Part shown: positions 9,698-19,054 of the stretch, one piece after another | How the letters are laid out: each line of letters begins with the position of its first letter | How positions within the stretch are numbered: position 1 is the stretch's first letter | Source of the DNA: Cyanomargarita calcarea GSE-NOS-MK-12-04C | GTDB taxonomy: Bacteria > Cyanobacteriota > Cyanobacteriia > Cyanobacteriales > Nostocaceae | NCBI GenBank assembly: GCA_019359595.1 | Contig: JAHHGZ010000022.1 | Coordinates: 62,001-126,000, forward strand | Length of the DNA: 64,000 nt | Direction: 5' to 3' | Program-made: the position numbers and the translations under genes | The notes under the pieces: model-generated | What the model was told of the DNA's origin: nothing | Databases searched by the model: none | The model's input: the letters and a program-made list of their open reading frames with translations, nothing else

Positions 9698-11315
9698 CCT
9701 TTTCTGCTTGCGCTTCCTGCAATCTTTCGAGCTTGTCTATTTCTGGCAATTTCATTAGGATTCCAGCACCAAGCCAATAATAAACAGCCACTGGATCGAC
9801 ATCCAGAGGATAGTAGTAAGTGTTGTAACTAATAAACAATATAAACACCCACATAGCGGCTCCGTAACTGCGGAAATTACGGTTTTTTATTTTCCGATAT
9901 GTCTGGAAGCTGATAATTGTCAGTGTTGTTACTAAACCCACAAAGCCTAATAATCCCAATATTCCAACTTCATGGAGTACTTTGGGGTAGTATGTTTCTA
10001 CTAGTTTGGTTTCACCTAAGGCTCGGGCTGAGTTAGTTGCCCTACCTAAACCATTTCCTAAAGGACCATCAGAATTTCTCCAGACTTCGTCAAATTGATT
10101 GGTAATAAATTCGTAGGGTGGTGAAGCATTCCAGCGGCTGACAAAACTATCGGTTCTCTCTTGAACTACTGCGGGGTTGCTGCTAACCGCACCGACAAGA
10201 ACGATCGCAAGTCCCACCCCTATAGGAATAAAGCGCTTGAGGTTGGCAATTTGACCGGTAAGGATTAGCAACAGTACAAAACAGGCAGGCACCAAGGCTA
10301 AGGCAATTCTCTGCCCGGAAATAACTGCATTGACAAAAACTCCTGCCAAGGAACCTAAACTGATCAGCCGCCATAAAATGGAGGGGTCGCTAAAGCCGCT
10401 GGCAAAGGTAAAAAAGGTGCTGGATATCAAAAACCATGCCCACTGCCAAGGGGCTACAAAGGTTCCTGGGAGGCGAATCACCCCCTGGGAAGGACTGTAA
10501 ACTAAAGCACCGCCAAAATAACACCGGGCTTCTAATGTTGCTTTAAATAGAGCCGCCCCTTCTGCCTCTTGCGTGCCTTTACATATCCCAACTAGTAGAA
10601 AAAAGTATTGTACAAACCCCAGTACGCAGGCAATGAGGATGAGGACAACTTGCAGACGGGAGATAAACAGAAAATCGCGTTTAGTACGAATTAGATAATA
10701 AACACAACTAATTACTGGTACATAGCCCAAAAATACTTTTAGCCCCAATATCCCCATACCTAAAGGTATTTCTTTGGGTGGTGTTTCCAGAAGTCCAACT
10801 TGTGGTGGATTAAACTGCTGTGCCCCGTTGACAAATAACAGGGTTAGTATGCAAGAGCCTAATAATATGAATAGTGGAATTTTTATACCTTGAGGAATCA
10901 GCAGAGGTAATCGCTGCTTTTTGCACTCCTGCCAGATTCCAATCAGCGCTGGAACGTAGAAGGCATCTTTGGCTAATTGCAGGATGGGACTATTGCCGAT
11001 GTAGTAGGTGATGGTACCGCCAAAAGGCACGTATATGATGAAAGCAAACAGTGCTTGGCGGGGATATTTGGAAGCAAGCGCGATAATGATGATTCCCAAC
11101 ATTGCGGGAACTGCGGCTTTGATTCCTGCAACAACACCTAGAATAAGACCGATAAAAACAGCTGCTGAACCCGCTTTGGTGAGTAAGTTGGTGAGTTCTT
11201 GACGTGCTTGTGTTGCCTTCCGCTTTTGAACTAGCTTTTCTTTGAGGGTAAGGGTCGGGGCTTCCTGTTTTGGCTGCTTTTTATTGGTCTTTTTTTTCGA
11301 CTTCGTTTTGACCAT
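9690..11315 (-). CDS. hpsL: O-antigen ligase/polymerase-like membrane protein, HpsL-like
   Basis: A 541-residue integral membrane protein. The first 40 residues are strongly basic and lysine-rich (KTKSKKKTNKK), followed by roughly ten to twelve hydrophobic segments from about residue 45 to 520. A long periplasmic-type loop near 370-450 carries an Arg-rich stretch and GPLGNGLGRATNSA, as in Wzy_C/O-antigen ligase families. The expected role is polymerisation or ligation of surface polysaccharide. Size, lysine-rich start and linkage to GT2 and GT4 genes match HpsL of the hormogonium polysaccharide cluster. That family assignment is by recall, not by search. Confidence 0.82.
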   Translation of the reverse strand: MVKTKSKKKTNKKQPKQEAPTLTLKEKLVQKRKATQARQELTNLLTKAGSAAVFIGLILGVVAGIKAAVPAMLGIIIIALASKYPRQALFAFIIYVPFGGTITYYIGNSPILQLAKDAFYVPALIGIWQECKKQRLPLLIPQGIKIPLFILLGSCILTLLFVNGAQQFNPPQVGLLETPPKEIPLGMGILGLKVFLGYVPVISCVYYLIRTKRDFLFISRLQVVLILIACVLGFVQYFFLLVGICKGTQEAEGAALFKATLEARCYFGGALVYSPSQGVIRLPGTFVAPWQWAWFLISSTFFTFASGFSDPSILWRLISLGSLAGVFVNAVISGQRIALALVPACFVLLLILTGQIANLKRFIPIGVGLAIVLVGAVSSNPAVVQERTDSFVSRWNASPPYEFITNQFDEVWRNSDGPLGNGLGRATNSARALGETKLVETYYPKVLHEVGILGLLGFVGLVTTLTIISFQTYRKIKNRNFRSYGAAMWVFILFISYNTYYYPLDVDPVAVYYWLGAGILMKLPEIDKLERLQEAQAEKGS

Positions 11316-11329
11316 GGGGAAGGAGTTCG

Positions 11330-11520
11330 GAATTAAGAGTTATGAGTTAGGAGTTATGAGTTAGGAGTTATAAGTTAAAAACTTTTTTTAAGCTGATGGT
11401 TAATTATTCTTAACTTATTATTCTTAACTCATCAACGCCTGTTTACTCAAATCGGGCCACACAAACTATGCAACTGACCCTTATTAACTCCTAACTCCTA
11501 ACTCCTAACTCCGCTCTTCA
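11330..11520. repeat. Heptameric tandem repeats between hpsL-like gene and glmM
   Basis: Two STRR blocks (TTAGGAGTTATGAG from about 11336 and CTCCTAACTCCTAACTC from about 11490) flank about 100 bp of AT-rich sequence with no gene. Confidence 0.7.
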
Positions 11521-11523
11521 TAA

Positions 11524-12993
11524 CTATCCCAAATGTTCCCCGACTTTTGACACTAATTCACTTGTCCAATATTTCGCAATTTCAGCTGATTCCGCTTCTA
11601 CCATGACGCGGATAACTGGTTCGGTACCGGAGGCCCGGACTAAGATTCTACCCGTATCACCCATTGCAGCTTCCGCAAGTGCGATCGCTTGTTGTATGGC
11701 TTGACAATCTTTCCATCCTATGCGTTTGTCTCGGTCTTCCACTCTGACGTTTTGCAGCAGTTGTGGATAGGTCTGGAAGCTTTGGTCTACCATTTCGCTT
11801 AGGCTACTACCGCTAGTTTTGACCAAAGCGGCGATGTGTAGGGCTGTTAACAAGCCATCGCCAGTGAAGCCATAATGACGGCAAAGGATGTGACCTGATT
11901 GTTCACCACCCAGCATAGCGCCTGTCCGCATCATTTCGGCTTGAACGTATTGGTCGCCGACTGCTGTCCGAATAAAGTTACCACCCTGTTTTTTCCAAGC
12001 CCGTTCAAAGCCTAAATTTGACATTACGGTGGAAATAATCAGGCTGTCTGGCAACTGTTGTTTCTCTTTTAACCCCTGCCCCCACAAATAGAGGATATAA
12101 TCACCATCGACTGTGCGTCCGGTATTATCCACTGCTAACACGCGATCGGCATCGCCATCAAAGGCAAAACCCATATCGGCGTTATGTTCTTCAACTGCTA
12201 TTTGTAAATGTTCTAAATGGGTGGAACCGCAGTTAACATTTATGCGATCGCCATTCGCTTTGTTATGCAAACTGATAACAGAGGCACCCATTTCTTTAAA
12301 TACTGATGGTGCCAGACCAACTGCCGCACCCCATGCCAAATCTAGTACAATCTTCATTCCCTGAAGACTTACTATATTGTGCAGTGGTTTTTTCAACGCT
12401 TCGCGATAATCTGCTAATAACTCTGGACGTGAAAAATGCCTGCCGCAATTACTCACGTTAACTGTGCTTGTTGCCAACCCACGCAATCCGGCTTCAATCT
12501 CTCCCTGCAATTGTTTAGATAACTTACCGCCATCCGAACCAAAAATCTTAATGCCATTGTCTTCTGGTGGATTGTGACTGGCAGAAATCATTACTCCCCC
12601 TACCGCATTAGTAACGCTGGTAAGATACGCGATCGCCGGAGTGGGGCACAAACCCAAATACCAAACTTCTAGCCCCGCTGCTGTTAACCCCGCACTGAGT
12701 GCCATTGCTAACATATCGCTGGAGTTTCTGGAATCCTGCCCGAGGATTACAGGACCTGTAATAAGAGCATGGCTACGCAAAACCAAACCCGTCCAAAAAC
12801 CAACCTGTAACGCTAAGGGCGCACTCAACAATTCTCCGACTCGTCCGCGAATGCCATCTGTGCCAAACAGGGGACTCAGTGGCAGTGCTATTGAACTAGG
12901 CGCAAAACTGCCTTCAATAACTTTCCCAACGCTCTCAAATTCGGAAGTCGAACCCCCATGAATGCCCGGAGTACGAGTTACAAATGAAACCAT
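11524..12993 (-). CDS. glmM: Phosphoglucosamine mutase
   Basis: Converts glucosamine-6-phosphate to glucosamine-1-phosphate on the way to UDP-GlcNAc for peptidoglycan and polysaccharide. An upstream TTG at 13020 keeps the frame open, but the ATG at 12993 ([10 protein letters not shown]) has a GGAG 12 nt upstream and is the likelier start, giving 489 residues. Motifs in order: LFGTDGIRG (about 42-50), the phosphoserine loop [12 protein letters not shown] (Ser about 137), the metal-binding DGDADR (about 270) and the phosphate-binding [11 protein letters not shown] near residue 450. All catalytic motifs are intact. The slightly long N-terminus (about 40 residues before the core) is usual in cyanobacteria. 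It is adjacent to polysaccharide genes, which use its product pathway. Confidence 0.96.
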   Translation of the reverse strand: MVSFVTRTPGIHGGSTSEFESVGKVIEGSFAPSSIALPLSPLFGTDGIRGRVGELLSAPLALQVGFWTGLVLRSHALITGPVILGQDSRNSSDMLAMALSAGLTAAGLEVWYLGLCPTPAIAYLTSVTNAVGGVMISASHNPPEDNGIKIFGSDGGKLSKQLQGEIEAGLRGLATSTVNVSNCGRHFSRPELLADYREALKKPLHNIVSLQGMKIVLDLAWGAAVGLAPSVFKEMGASVISLHNKANGDRINVNCGSTHLEHLQIAVEEHNADMGFAFDGDADRVLAVDNTGRTVDGDYILYLWGQGLKEKQQLPDSLIISTVMSNLGFERAWKKQGGNFIRTAVGDQYVQAEMMRTGAMLGGEQSGHILCRHYGFTGDGLLTALHIAALVKTSGSSLSEMVDQSFQTYPQLLQNVRVEDRDKRIGWKDCQAIQQAIALAEAAMGDTGRILVRASGTEPVIRVMVEAESAEIAKYWTSELVSKVGEHLG

Positions 12994-13577
12994 AAGTTTA
13001 AACACTCCACACAGCCACAATGGACAATAGCACTTTACACTTTACTTAACAATTCACCCGGAATACCTTTCATGGAGAATGTAAATTTTTTTTCTCTCTG
13101 GAGATATATTATAAGATAGTTCTATTTCAGTAATAACACTGATAACTAGCTTGCATTAATTGTAAAGATTGTATGAAGCAAGTAATATCACTGAAAAATC
13201 GGCTTTTAAATGCGAAAAGTGATTAATTTTTCTTTTTCTTCTCTCATTCTCTATCTGAAAGAACTACAGCAATCCTCCTCTCAAGAACAACGGAATGACG
13301 GCAAAATAATATGTAGCAATAATTACTTTTTGTTGAAAAGCTCATGTTTGCAGGCGAGCGAGCAAATCTTAGCAAAAGTTCTTTAAAGTCAACAAAAATA
13401 CAAGACTCACTCTGGAATAGCGCTTTCGGAGTGTAAAAGATTACATAATGTAACAGCTTAAGAAATTTTATTATAAATTCTCATTAAATGGTTTTAATCT
13501 AACGTCTTAATGGCATTTTTTAGCCATAGATGGATTAAAGCGATCGCAATTGACTTTTAAAGTAGAGAACTTTTTTT
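12994..13577. other. AT-rich intergenic region upstream of heme oxygenase
   Basis: About 580 bp separating divergent glmM and the heme oxygenase gene. No open frame with coding character and no clear repeat is seen. Promoters for both genes are expected here but cannot be fixed by eye. Confidence 0.5.
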
Positions 13578-14294
13578 ATGAGCAGCAATTTAGCAACAAA
13601 ACTGCGTTTAGGTACAAAGAAAGCCCACACAATGGCAGAAAACGTTGGGTTTGTGAGGTGCTTTTTAAAAGGGGTTGTGGAGAAGAACTCTTACCGGAAG
13701 CTTGTTGGTAACTTTTACTTCATCTACTCAGCGATGGAAGAAGAGATGGAGAAGCACCAAAACCATCCGGTTCTTTCCAAAATTTACTTTCCTCAACTCA
13801 ACCGCAAACAGAGCTTGGAGCAAGATTTAGCTTTCTACTATGGAAGCAATTGGCTTTCTCAAATCCAACCATCATCGGCGGGAGCAGCTTATGTACAGCG
13901 TATCCGGGAACTTTCGGATAAAGAACCGGAACTTTTGGTAGCACATTCTTACACTCGTTACTTAGGCGATTTGTCTGGGGGACAGATTCTCAAAGGTATT
14001 GCCCAAACAGCAATGAACCTTTCGGATGGTGAAGGTACTGCTTTCTATGAATTCCCAGAAATTCCGGATGAGAAGGCATTTAAGGCTACCTATCGTCATA
14101 ATTTGGATGAGTTGCCAATTGATGACGCTACCGCAGATCGCATTGTTGATGAAGCGAATGCCGCATTTGGCGTAAATATGAAAATGTTCCAAGAACTGGA
14201 AGGCAATCTCATTAAGGCGATCGGGATTATGGTCTATAACGCCATTACACGTCGTCGAACCAGGGGTAGCACTGAATTGGCAACTGCTGATTGA
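13578..14294 (+). CDS. ho1: Heme oxygenase (biliverdin-forming)
   Basis: A 238-residue soluble heme oxygenase. It opens heme to biliverdin IXalpha, CO and iron using reduced ferredoxin, the first step to phycocyanobilin and phytochrome chromophores. The proximal heme ligand is the histidine in KKAHTMAE (about residue 17), and the distal-helix glycine motif is GDLSGGQILKG (about 128-138). Length and sequence match cyanobacterial HO1. The ATG at 13578 gives the canonical N-terminus. It is monocistronic, with a possible hairpin downstream at 14358-14423. Confidence 0.96.
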   Translation: MSSNLATKLRLGTKKAHTMAENVGFVRCFLKGVVEKNSYRKLVGNFYFIYSAMEEEMEKHQNHPVLSKIYFPQLNRKQSLEQDLAFYYGSNWLSQIQPSSAGAAYVQRIRELSDKEPELLVAHSYTRYLGDLSGGQILKGIAQTAMNLSDGEGTAFYEFPEIPDEKAFKATYRHNLDELPIDDATADRIVDEANAAFGVNMKMFQELEGNLIKAIGIMVYNAITRRRTRGSTELATAD

Positions 14295-14357
14295 CACTCC
14301 ACGCTATGAATGGTTAGTTATTTGTGCCAACCTGCATTACTTGAATAAACAACACTT

Positions 14358-14423
14358 AATAGGGGCAATAGCCTTGAGATTAGCCGGATTATAAATGGTT
14401 AACCACAAGGAAATTGCCCCTAA
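14358..14423 (+). terminator. Possible hairpin downstream of heme oxygenase gene
   Basis: TTAATAGGGGCAAT and ATTGCCCCTAA are inverted across about 45 nt, 65 nt after the stop. There is no strong T-run, so it may be a repeat rather than a terminator. Confidence 0.35.
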
Positions 14424-14494
14424 TATTATTAGCGGAATGCACCTACCCAAAAATCCGCATTTCAGCCAGTTAAAACCCATGCTCCCTGCCCGAC

Positions 14495-15730
14495 CTACTT
14501 AGAGGCTCTGGTGCTATTTAAGGCTTCAAGAGCATCTTTATCCCCTGGATTAATTTTAAGCGCTTCTTGAAAAGCCGATCGCCCATCTTCTTTTGTCCCC
14601 CGTCGAATTTGTATTTCTCTCCCCAATCTGAGATAAATTTCTGCCATGTGTTTGGGTTTAATGTCAACAGAAAACTGGCTAAATACGCTTCTGACAGCGG
14701 GAAATCCTTGTTTTTCATAAATTGCCATCCCGACAATTGCACAGGTTTCGTAAATGCCTTTTTTCAGTTGAATAACTTTACGACAACCCGCTAAGGCTTC
14801 ATCGAGTTTCCCTTGCTTGACCAGTGCTGACGCTAAGTTGCTGTAAATATAATCACTTGGCTCTTTTTTGACAGCTTCTTGAAAAGCAGCGATCGCCAAA
14901 TCAAATTTTTTCTGTTGTAGCAAGTTATCCCCTAGTTGTGCGTAGTTAGAAGCACTGGGGTTTATTGTAATTGCTTGCCGATATGCAGACACAGCCTCTT
15001 TTAATTTACCACTCTCATTGAATAGATAGCCCAAAGCTTGTAAGGGGACATCGTTATTGGGGTCTTCTTTAGTTAATTGGCGAAAGATAGCAACGGCTTC
15101 ATTGAATGGCAGTATTTCTCCCAGACTAAGGTATGCCGAATAATTCTTGGGTTCAATTTTAATCGCTTGCCGATAAGCTGCGATCGCTTCTGATTTCTTG
15201 CTTGCTTTTTTCAGGGCATCACCCAAGGATTCATAATTATCGGTATTGGGATTCAATTCCACCGCTCGCATAAAAGCAGCGATCGCCTCTGACTTTTTAC
15301 CCTGTCGATCCAACGCTTGAGCGATACCAAAATGAGCCGAATCACTTTTTGAGTCTAATTTTATCGCTTCACGGTAGGCGACAATCGCTTCTTGTAGTTT
15401 GTCAACACTACGCAATTTATTGCCAAATTGTGTGTAAATTTCAGCACTAGGCTTGATTTTGATTGCTTGTTTGTAAATGGCGATCGCAGCATCAATTTTC
15501 TGCTCATAAAACAAGACCTCACCCAACTTCTTGTAAGCTTCAATATTATTGCCTCCTGACATGCTCTTGATGACACGACGCCAAAGCGCTTCTGCTTCTG
15601 AATATCTGGCGTTTGCTTGTGCAAATGAAGCTTGTTCTATCAACTGTTCGACTGTTTGAGCAAAACTAATTTCGGGTGCGGTTACTACAGATAAAGTTAC
15701 AATCAGCGTTAAAATCCGAGAAAATTGCAC
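14495..15730 (-). CDS. Secreted tetratricopeptide repeat protein
   Basis: A 411-residue protein with an N-terminal signal peptide (about 1-24, ending SFAQ) and then about ten consecutive TPR-like units through to the C-terminus. Units show the usual A-Y/I-G-A-F/Y-P pattern, for example EAIAAYRQAIKIEPKN and EAIAAFMRAVELNPN. TPR arrays are protein-interaction scaffolds. The signal peptide places this one in the periplasm or outside. The partner is unknown. Several HIP1 sites sit inside the repeats at EAIAA codons. The gene stands alone with its own intergenic regions. Confidence 0.88.
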   Translation of the reverse strand: MQFSRILTLIVTLSVVTAPEISFAQTVEQLIEQASFAQANARYSEAEALWRRVIKSMSGGNNIEAYKKLGEVLFYEQKIDAAIAIYKQAIKIKPSAEIYTQFGNKLRSVDKLQEAIVAYREAIKLDSKSDSAHFGIAQALDRQGKKSEAIAAFMRAVELNPNTDNYESLGDALKKASKKSEAIAAYRQAIKIEPKNYSAYLSLGEILPFNEAVAIFRQLTKEDPNNDVPLQALGYLFNESGKLKEAVSAYRQAITINPSASNYAQLGDNLLQQKKFDLAIAAFQEAVKKEPSDYIYSNLASALVKQGKLDEALAGCRKVIQLKKGIYETCAIVGMAIYEKQGFPAVRSVFSQFSVDIKPKHMAEIYLRLGREIQIRRGTKEDGRSAFQEALKINPGDKDALEALNSTRASK

Positions 15731-16039
15731 AATTCACCTCAAAATTAATTTAGTAAAAATGCGGTAAAGGAAGTATTTTTTAAGACAAAACCCTAATTTA
15801 TAATCTACTAAGGCGATCGGTCATAATGCAAACAGACGCAGTTGTTGTTTTTAAGATCCCCTGCATTCAGTTTTAGTGAGTCATGTGTGTGGAGTCAGAA
15901 TTTTGACTCCTGACTCAGGATTAAAGACACCAGAGGCATTGACCGCGAACGCAAACGGTGAAGCATAGGATAGAATTTATTGATATTGCTCCTTTCACAG
16001 GTGCAGCAAGGCTGGGCAATCCCTGGCAATAAGGTAAAA

Positions 16040-16210
16040 ATGATTAAGCCAAAAAGTCTGTATCGCAAACACGCTATCGAAAAAGTTGGTCAAGGTAAAA
16101 AAGCCGTATTTAGGACAACGATTAACGAAAAGGAATGGTCTGCTCTCACCGAATCAGAAGTTAAAACAACTATTGATGCTTGGATCGATCAGGGAGTAGA
16201 ACCTTGGTAA
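16040..16210 (+). CDS. Small hypothetical protein (56 aa)
   Basis: The frame opens at a TTG at 15980, but the ATG at 16040 is preceded by AAGG at good spacing and is preferred. The product MIKPKSLYRKH... is small and charged. Its C-terminal half (EWSALTESEVKTTIDAWIDQG) looks like an amphipathic helix. No domain is recognised. Coding status is plausible but not proven. Confidence 0.4.
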   Translation: MIKPKSLYRKHAIEKVGQGKKAVFRTTINEKEWSALTESEVKTTIDAWIDQGVEPW

Positions 16211-16344
16211 TCCTGCTCAAATGCGTTCCACTCCTATGTCTATTGAATAACCTATGACTGGAGAAGCTCTATCTACGGAACGATATGGGCATTAAGCCAG
16301 ATGAAGTAAAAATAGAATGCTAAATCTCCTCAAGAGTGTATTCT

Positions 16345-16779
16345 ATGAAACTAAATTATTTTACCAAACGGCTTTCGACTGTAGGACGGTTTTTGGCTAC
16401 AACTCTGTTGTGTGTGTCAGCAATGTTTTTGTTTTTCTCGAACACCGCAGCAATGGCTAATCCAGCTATAAACTTGGTCGCAACCGCAGACGCAGGCGAT
16501 CGCGTTAAGGATAAAACTAATGAAGATGCTGGACGAGCCAAGAATTTTATCCGAGATACGGCAGATAAAGTTGAGCGGACTGCGAAGAAAAATGCTAAAA
16601 AGGTTGAACAGTCAACTGACGGCAATGGTAGTTTTGTTGAGCGCAAAGCAAAAAGAGATGCGGCTAGAATTGAGCGCAGAGCAGAGGAAGATGCGGCTAG
16701 AACTCAAAAAGCAGTAGACAACACAAAGAATGCTGTTAAAGGCACCGTTGATAAAGTCAAGGATGCTTTTAACAACTAG
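16345..16779 (+). CDS. Exported alanine/lysine-rich amphipathic protein
   Basis: The start at ATG 16345 is preferred over the GTG at 16336. A signal peptide (about 1-37, ending AAMA) is followed by about 105 residues of highly charged, low-complexity helix with repeating K/R-D/E-A patterns (RKAKRDAARIERRAEEDAAR, VDKVKDAFNN). This resembles LEA/apolipoprotein-like or CsbD-like stress proteins found in cyanobacteria, but no family is certain. It probably acts in the periplasm or at the envelope. A perfect 11-bp inverted repeat lies 47 bp downstream. Confidence 0.75.
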   Translation: MKLNYFTKRLSTVGRFLATTLLCVSAMFLFFSNTAAMANPAINLVATADAGDRVKDKTNEDAGRAKNFIRDTADKVERTAKKNAKKVEQSTDGNGSFVERKAKRDAARIERRAEEDAARTQKAVDNTKNAVKGTVDKVKDAFNN

Positions 16780-16825
16780 AGTTTAGACAGGCGTTGCAAT
16801 TAGAGCGCAGATATAAAACAACGTC

Positions 16826-16851
16826 GGACGTATAAAATAATTTATACGTCC
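16826..16851. terminator. 11-bp perfect inverted repeat between two genes
   Basis: GGACGTATAAA (16826-16836), loop ATAA, TTTATACGTCC (16841-16851). It lies 47 bp after the exported-protein stop and about 107 bp before the CobW-type start. It could be a terminator or an operator; it is AT-rich with only a short following T-run. Confidence 0.4.
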
Positions 16852-16957
16852 AAGTTTTCTGTAAAATTGATGAGGTGCAAGATAGGAGTAGAGAAAATCG
16901 ATCGCCCCGCCATGCTTTAAGCTAAAAAAGCATCCGATAGAAATGTCCAGATAAAAA

Positions 16958-18001
16958 ATGGCTGTCAAGATTCCTGTTACTGTGATTACCGGCTTTTTAG
17001 GTAGTGGTAAAACTAGCCTCATCCGCCACATACTCCAAAACAACCAAGGACGACGCATCGCTGTATTAGTCAATGAATTTGGTGAACTTGGTATCGATGG
17101 CGAATTGTTGAAATCCTGTCAAATTTGCCCAGAAGACGGTGACGAAAGTGATAATAATATCTTTGAATTAACCAACGGTTGCCTCTGCTGCACCGTACAG
17201 GAAGAATTTTTACCGATGATGCAAGAGCTACTTAAGCGACGAGACAGTATCGACTGCATTTTGATTGAAACTTCTGGTTTAGCTTTACCAAAACCCTTAA
17301 TCAAAGCTTTTCGCTGGCAAGAAATTCGGGCTGCTGCCACAGTTGATGCGGTGATTACTGTCGTAGATTGTGCCGCAGTCGCAGATGGAAGATTTGCTAG
17401 CGACCCAGAGGCAATTGCACTCCAACGGCAAGCTGATGATAGTCTCGAACATGAAACACCTTTGCAAGAATTGTTTGAAGACCAACTTGCTTGTGCCGAT
17501 TTGGTGGTGTTAAATAAAACTGATTTAGTCGATGCAGAAACACAAGCACGAGTCGAGGAAATAATCAAGCACGAATTGCCCAGAGTGGTGAAGATTGTCC
17601 AGAGCAAAAAAGGAACACTCGACCCCTCTGTGTTGTTGGGATTTAAAGCTGCAGTTGAAGATAATTTAGACAGCCGTCCCAGCCATCATGACACCGAAGA
17701 AGAACACGACCACGACGACGAAATTAACTCAACTCACGTAATTTTAGACCGTGCCTTTGAGCCTGAAAAGCTATTGCAACAGTTGCAAAAATTGACTCAA
17801 CAGCAAGAGATTTACCGAATTAAAGGCTTTGTTGCAGTGCCAAATAAAGCGATGCGCTTAGTGATGCAAGGTGTAGGAAGTCGGTTTGAGCAATATTATG
17901 ACCGTTTGTGGCAAAAAGAAGAAGCAAGACAAACCCGGTTAGTTTTTATTGGTCGCAATCTGGATTCTGAGGAAATTGAGTCGCAATTGGTGGTTTGTTA
18001 G
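16958..18001 (+). CDS. CobW-type GTPase (COG0523 metal chaperone family)
   Basis: A 347-residue G3E GTPase. Motifs in order: Walker A TGFLGSGKTS (11-20), the metal-binding GCLCCTV (74-80), IETSGLALPKP (about 108-118), the guanine-specificity motif NKTD (about 189), a histidine/acid-rich loop (SHHDTEEEHDHDDE, about 241-254) and the CobW C-terminal domain. Members insert or buffer Zn, Co or other metals with GTP hydrolysis. The overall form resembles cyanobacterial CobW proteins linked to cobalamin synthesis, but no B12 gene adjoins and the metal cannot be read from the sequence. Cytoplasmic. Confidence 0.9.
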   Translation: MAVKIPVTVITGFLGSGKTSLIRHILQNNQGRRIAVLVNEFGELGIDGELLKSCQICPEDGDESDNNIFELTNGCLCCTVQEEFLPMMQELLKRRDSIDCILIETSGLALPKPLIKAFRWQEIRAAATVDAVITVVDCAAVADGRFASDPEAIALQRQADDSLEHETPLQELFEDQLACADLVVLNKTDLVDAETQARVEEIIKHELPRVVKIVQSKKGTLDPSVLLGFKAAVEDNLDSRPSHHDTEEEHDHDDEINSTHVILDRAFEPEKLLQQLQKLTQQQEIYRIKGFVAVPNKAMRLVMQGVGSRFEQYYDRLWQKEEARQTRLVFIGRNLDSEEIESQLVVC

Positions 18002-18021
18002 AGCTTCTACCCCCTCCTGGT

Positions 18022-18181
18022 CCCGCAAACCTACCGTGTACACACAAGTTGAAAAAACCTTAATTTGTTAGAAGGGTGGGGTTATACCAAGAAAGCCCAC
18101 GAAGGTGGGCTTGGCACGCACAACGCCCCACCCTTCTAGGGTGAGGGATAAGATTTGTGTGTACACCGTAGGCCCCGCAAA
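18022..18181. mobile_element. Palindromic element with terminal repeats and target duplication
   Basis: CCCGCAAA at 18022-18029 is repeated at 18174-18181. Between them, CCTACCGTGTACACACAA and the near-complement TTGTGTGTACACCGTAGG form the ends. Inside are nested stems AGAAGGGTGGGG/CCCCACCCTTCT and AAGCCCAC-GAAG-GTGGGCTT. This is about 144 bp of non-coding sequence, a MITE-like insertion with an 8-9 bp duplication. Confidence 0.7.
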
Positions 18182-18290
18182 CAGGGTAAAAATGACTTAG
18201 CGATCGCTCTTGAGGGCTTTGCGGTATTGCCCACATCATCTCACCTACAGCGAAATGCTGTAAGTTAGGATATTTGTAGTTTTCGTCATA

Positions 18291-18321
18291 GATCCCCGAC
18301 TTCTTAAAGAAGTCAGGGATC
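18291..18321. repeat. GATCCCcGACTTCTT hairpin repeat
   Basis: GATCCCCGACTTCTT and AGAAGTCAGGGATC form a stem. Related copies are at 46611-46644 and 51657-51690, and a half copy is near 56890. Confidence 0.65.
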
Positions 18322-18353
18322 TGAATGCCAACACTAAAATTATTTTAGTTGAT

Positions 18354-18932
18354 ATGACAGCACTTACATTAAATCTCAATTCTGTTATTAAACTGACAAG
18401 AGAGCAGTTTTATCAATTGTGTCAAGAAAACCCCGATTTAAAATTAGAACGCAATGCCCAAGGGGAATTAATTATAATGCCACCTACGGGAGGAGAAACG
18501 GGAAAAAGTAATTCTACTATTAATGCTCAAATATGGTTCTGGAACGACCAAACCAACAGTGGGCAAGTTTTTGATTCATCAACTGGATTTACTTTACCTA
18601 CAGGGGCTGACCGTTCCCCTGATGTCTCTTGGGTAGAAAAATCTCGTTGGAATGCTTTAACTAAAGAACAAAAAGAAAAATTTATTCCCCTATGTCCTGA
18701 TTTTGTCATCGAGATACTTTCACCTAATGACAGCTTGAAAAAAACTCAGAAAAAGATGCAAGAGTATATCGAAAATGGTTGTCGTCTAGGTTGGTTGATA
18801 AACCGAAAAAAGCAGGAAGTAGAAATTTATCGTCCAGGACAAGATGTGGAAGTTTTAAAATTTCCTCAAACTATTTCCGGGGAAAATGTTTTACCTGGTT
18901 TTATACTAAATATGCAAAAAATTTGGGAATAA
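18354..18932 (+). CDS. Uma2 family endonuclease (DUF820)
   Basis: A 192-residue PD-(D/E)xK-like protein. The N-terminal block (LTREQFYQLCQENPDLKLE) is followed by the candidate catalytic acidic and basic residues in SPDVSWVEKSRW and PDFVIEILSPND and by the C-terminal QEYIENGCRLGWLI. The family is highly expanded in cyanobacteria; its function is unsettled, with a mobile nuclease role suggested by fold. A second full gene is at 22682 and a truncated one at 43966. The ATG at 18354 gives the usual start. It is flanked by two repeat elements, which suggests a mobile-rich gap. Confidence 0.88.
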   Translation: MTALTLNLNSVIKLTREQFYQLCQENPDLKLERNAQGELIIMPPTGGETGKSNSTINAQIWFWNDQTNSGQVFDSSTGFTLPTGADRSPDVSWVEKSRWNALTKEQKEKFIPLCPDFVIEILSPNDSLKKTQKKMQEYIENGCRLGWLINRKKQEVEIYRPGQDVEVLKFPQTISGENVLPGFILNMQKIWE

Positions 18933-19054
18933 TGTCATTGCCAGACACAAAGCGATCGCAACAGCTAGAGATTGCTTCGTGCCTCGCAATGACAAATTAT
19001 AGATTTCTCCATCGTTCGCTGGTAGCATAACTGCAGGCATTACCCGCATATCAG

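Noticed and set aside
13313-13326. GTA-N8-TAC, an NtcA-type site about 250 bp before the heme oxygenase gene
   Set aside because: Such a loose pattern is expected many times by chance in 64 kb and there is no properly spaced -10 box after it.
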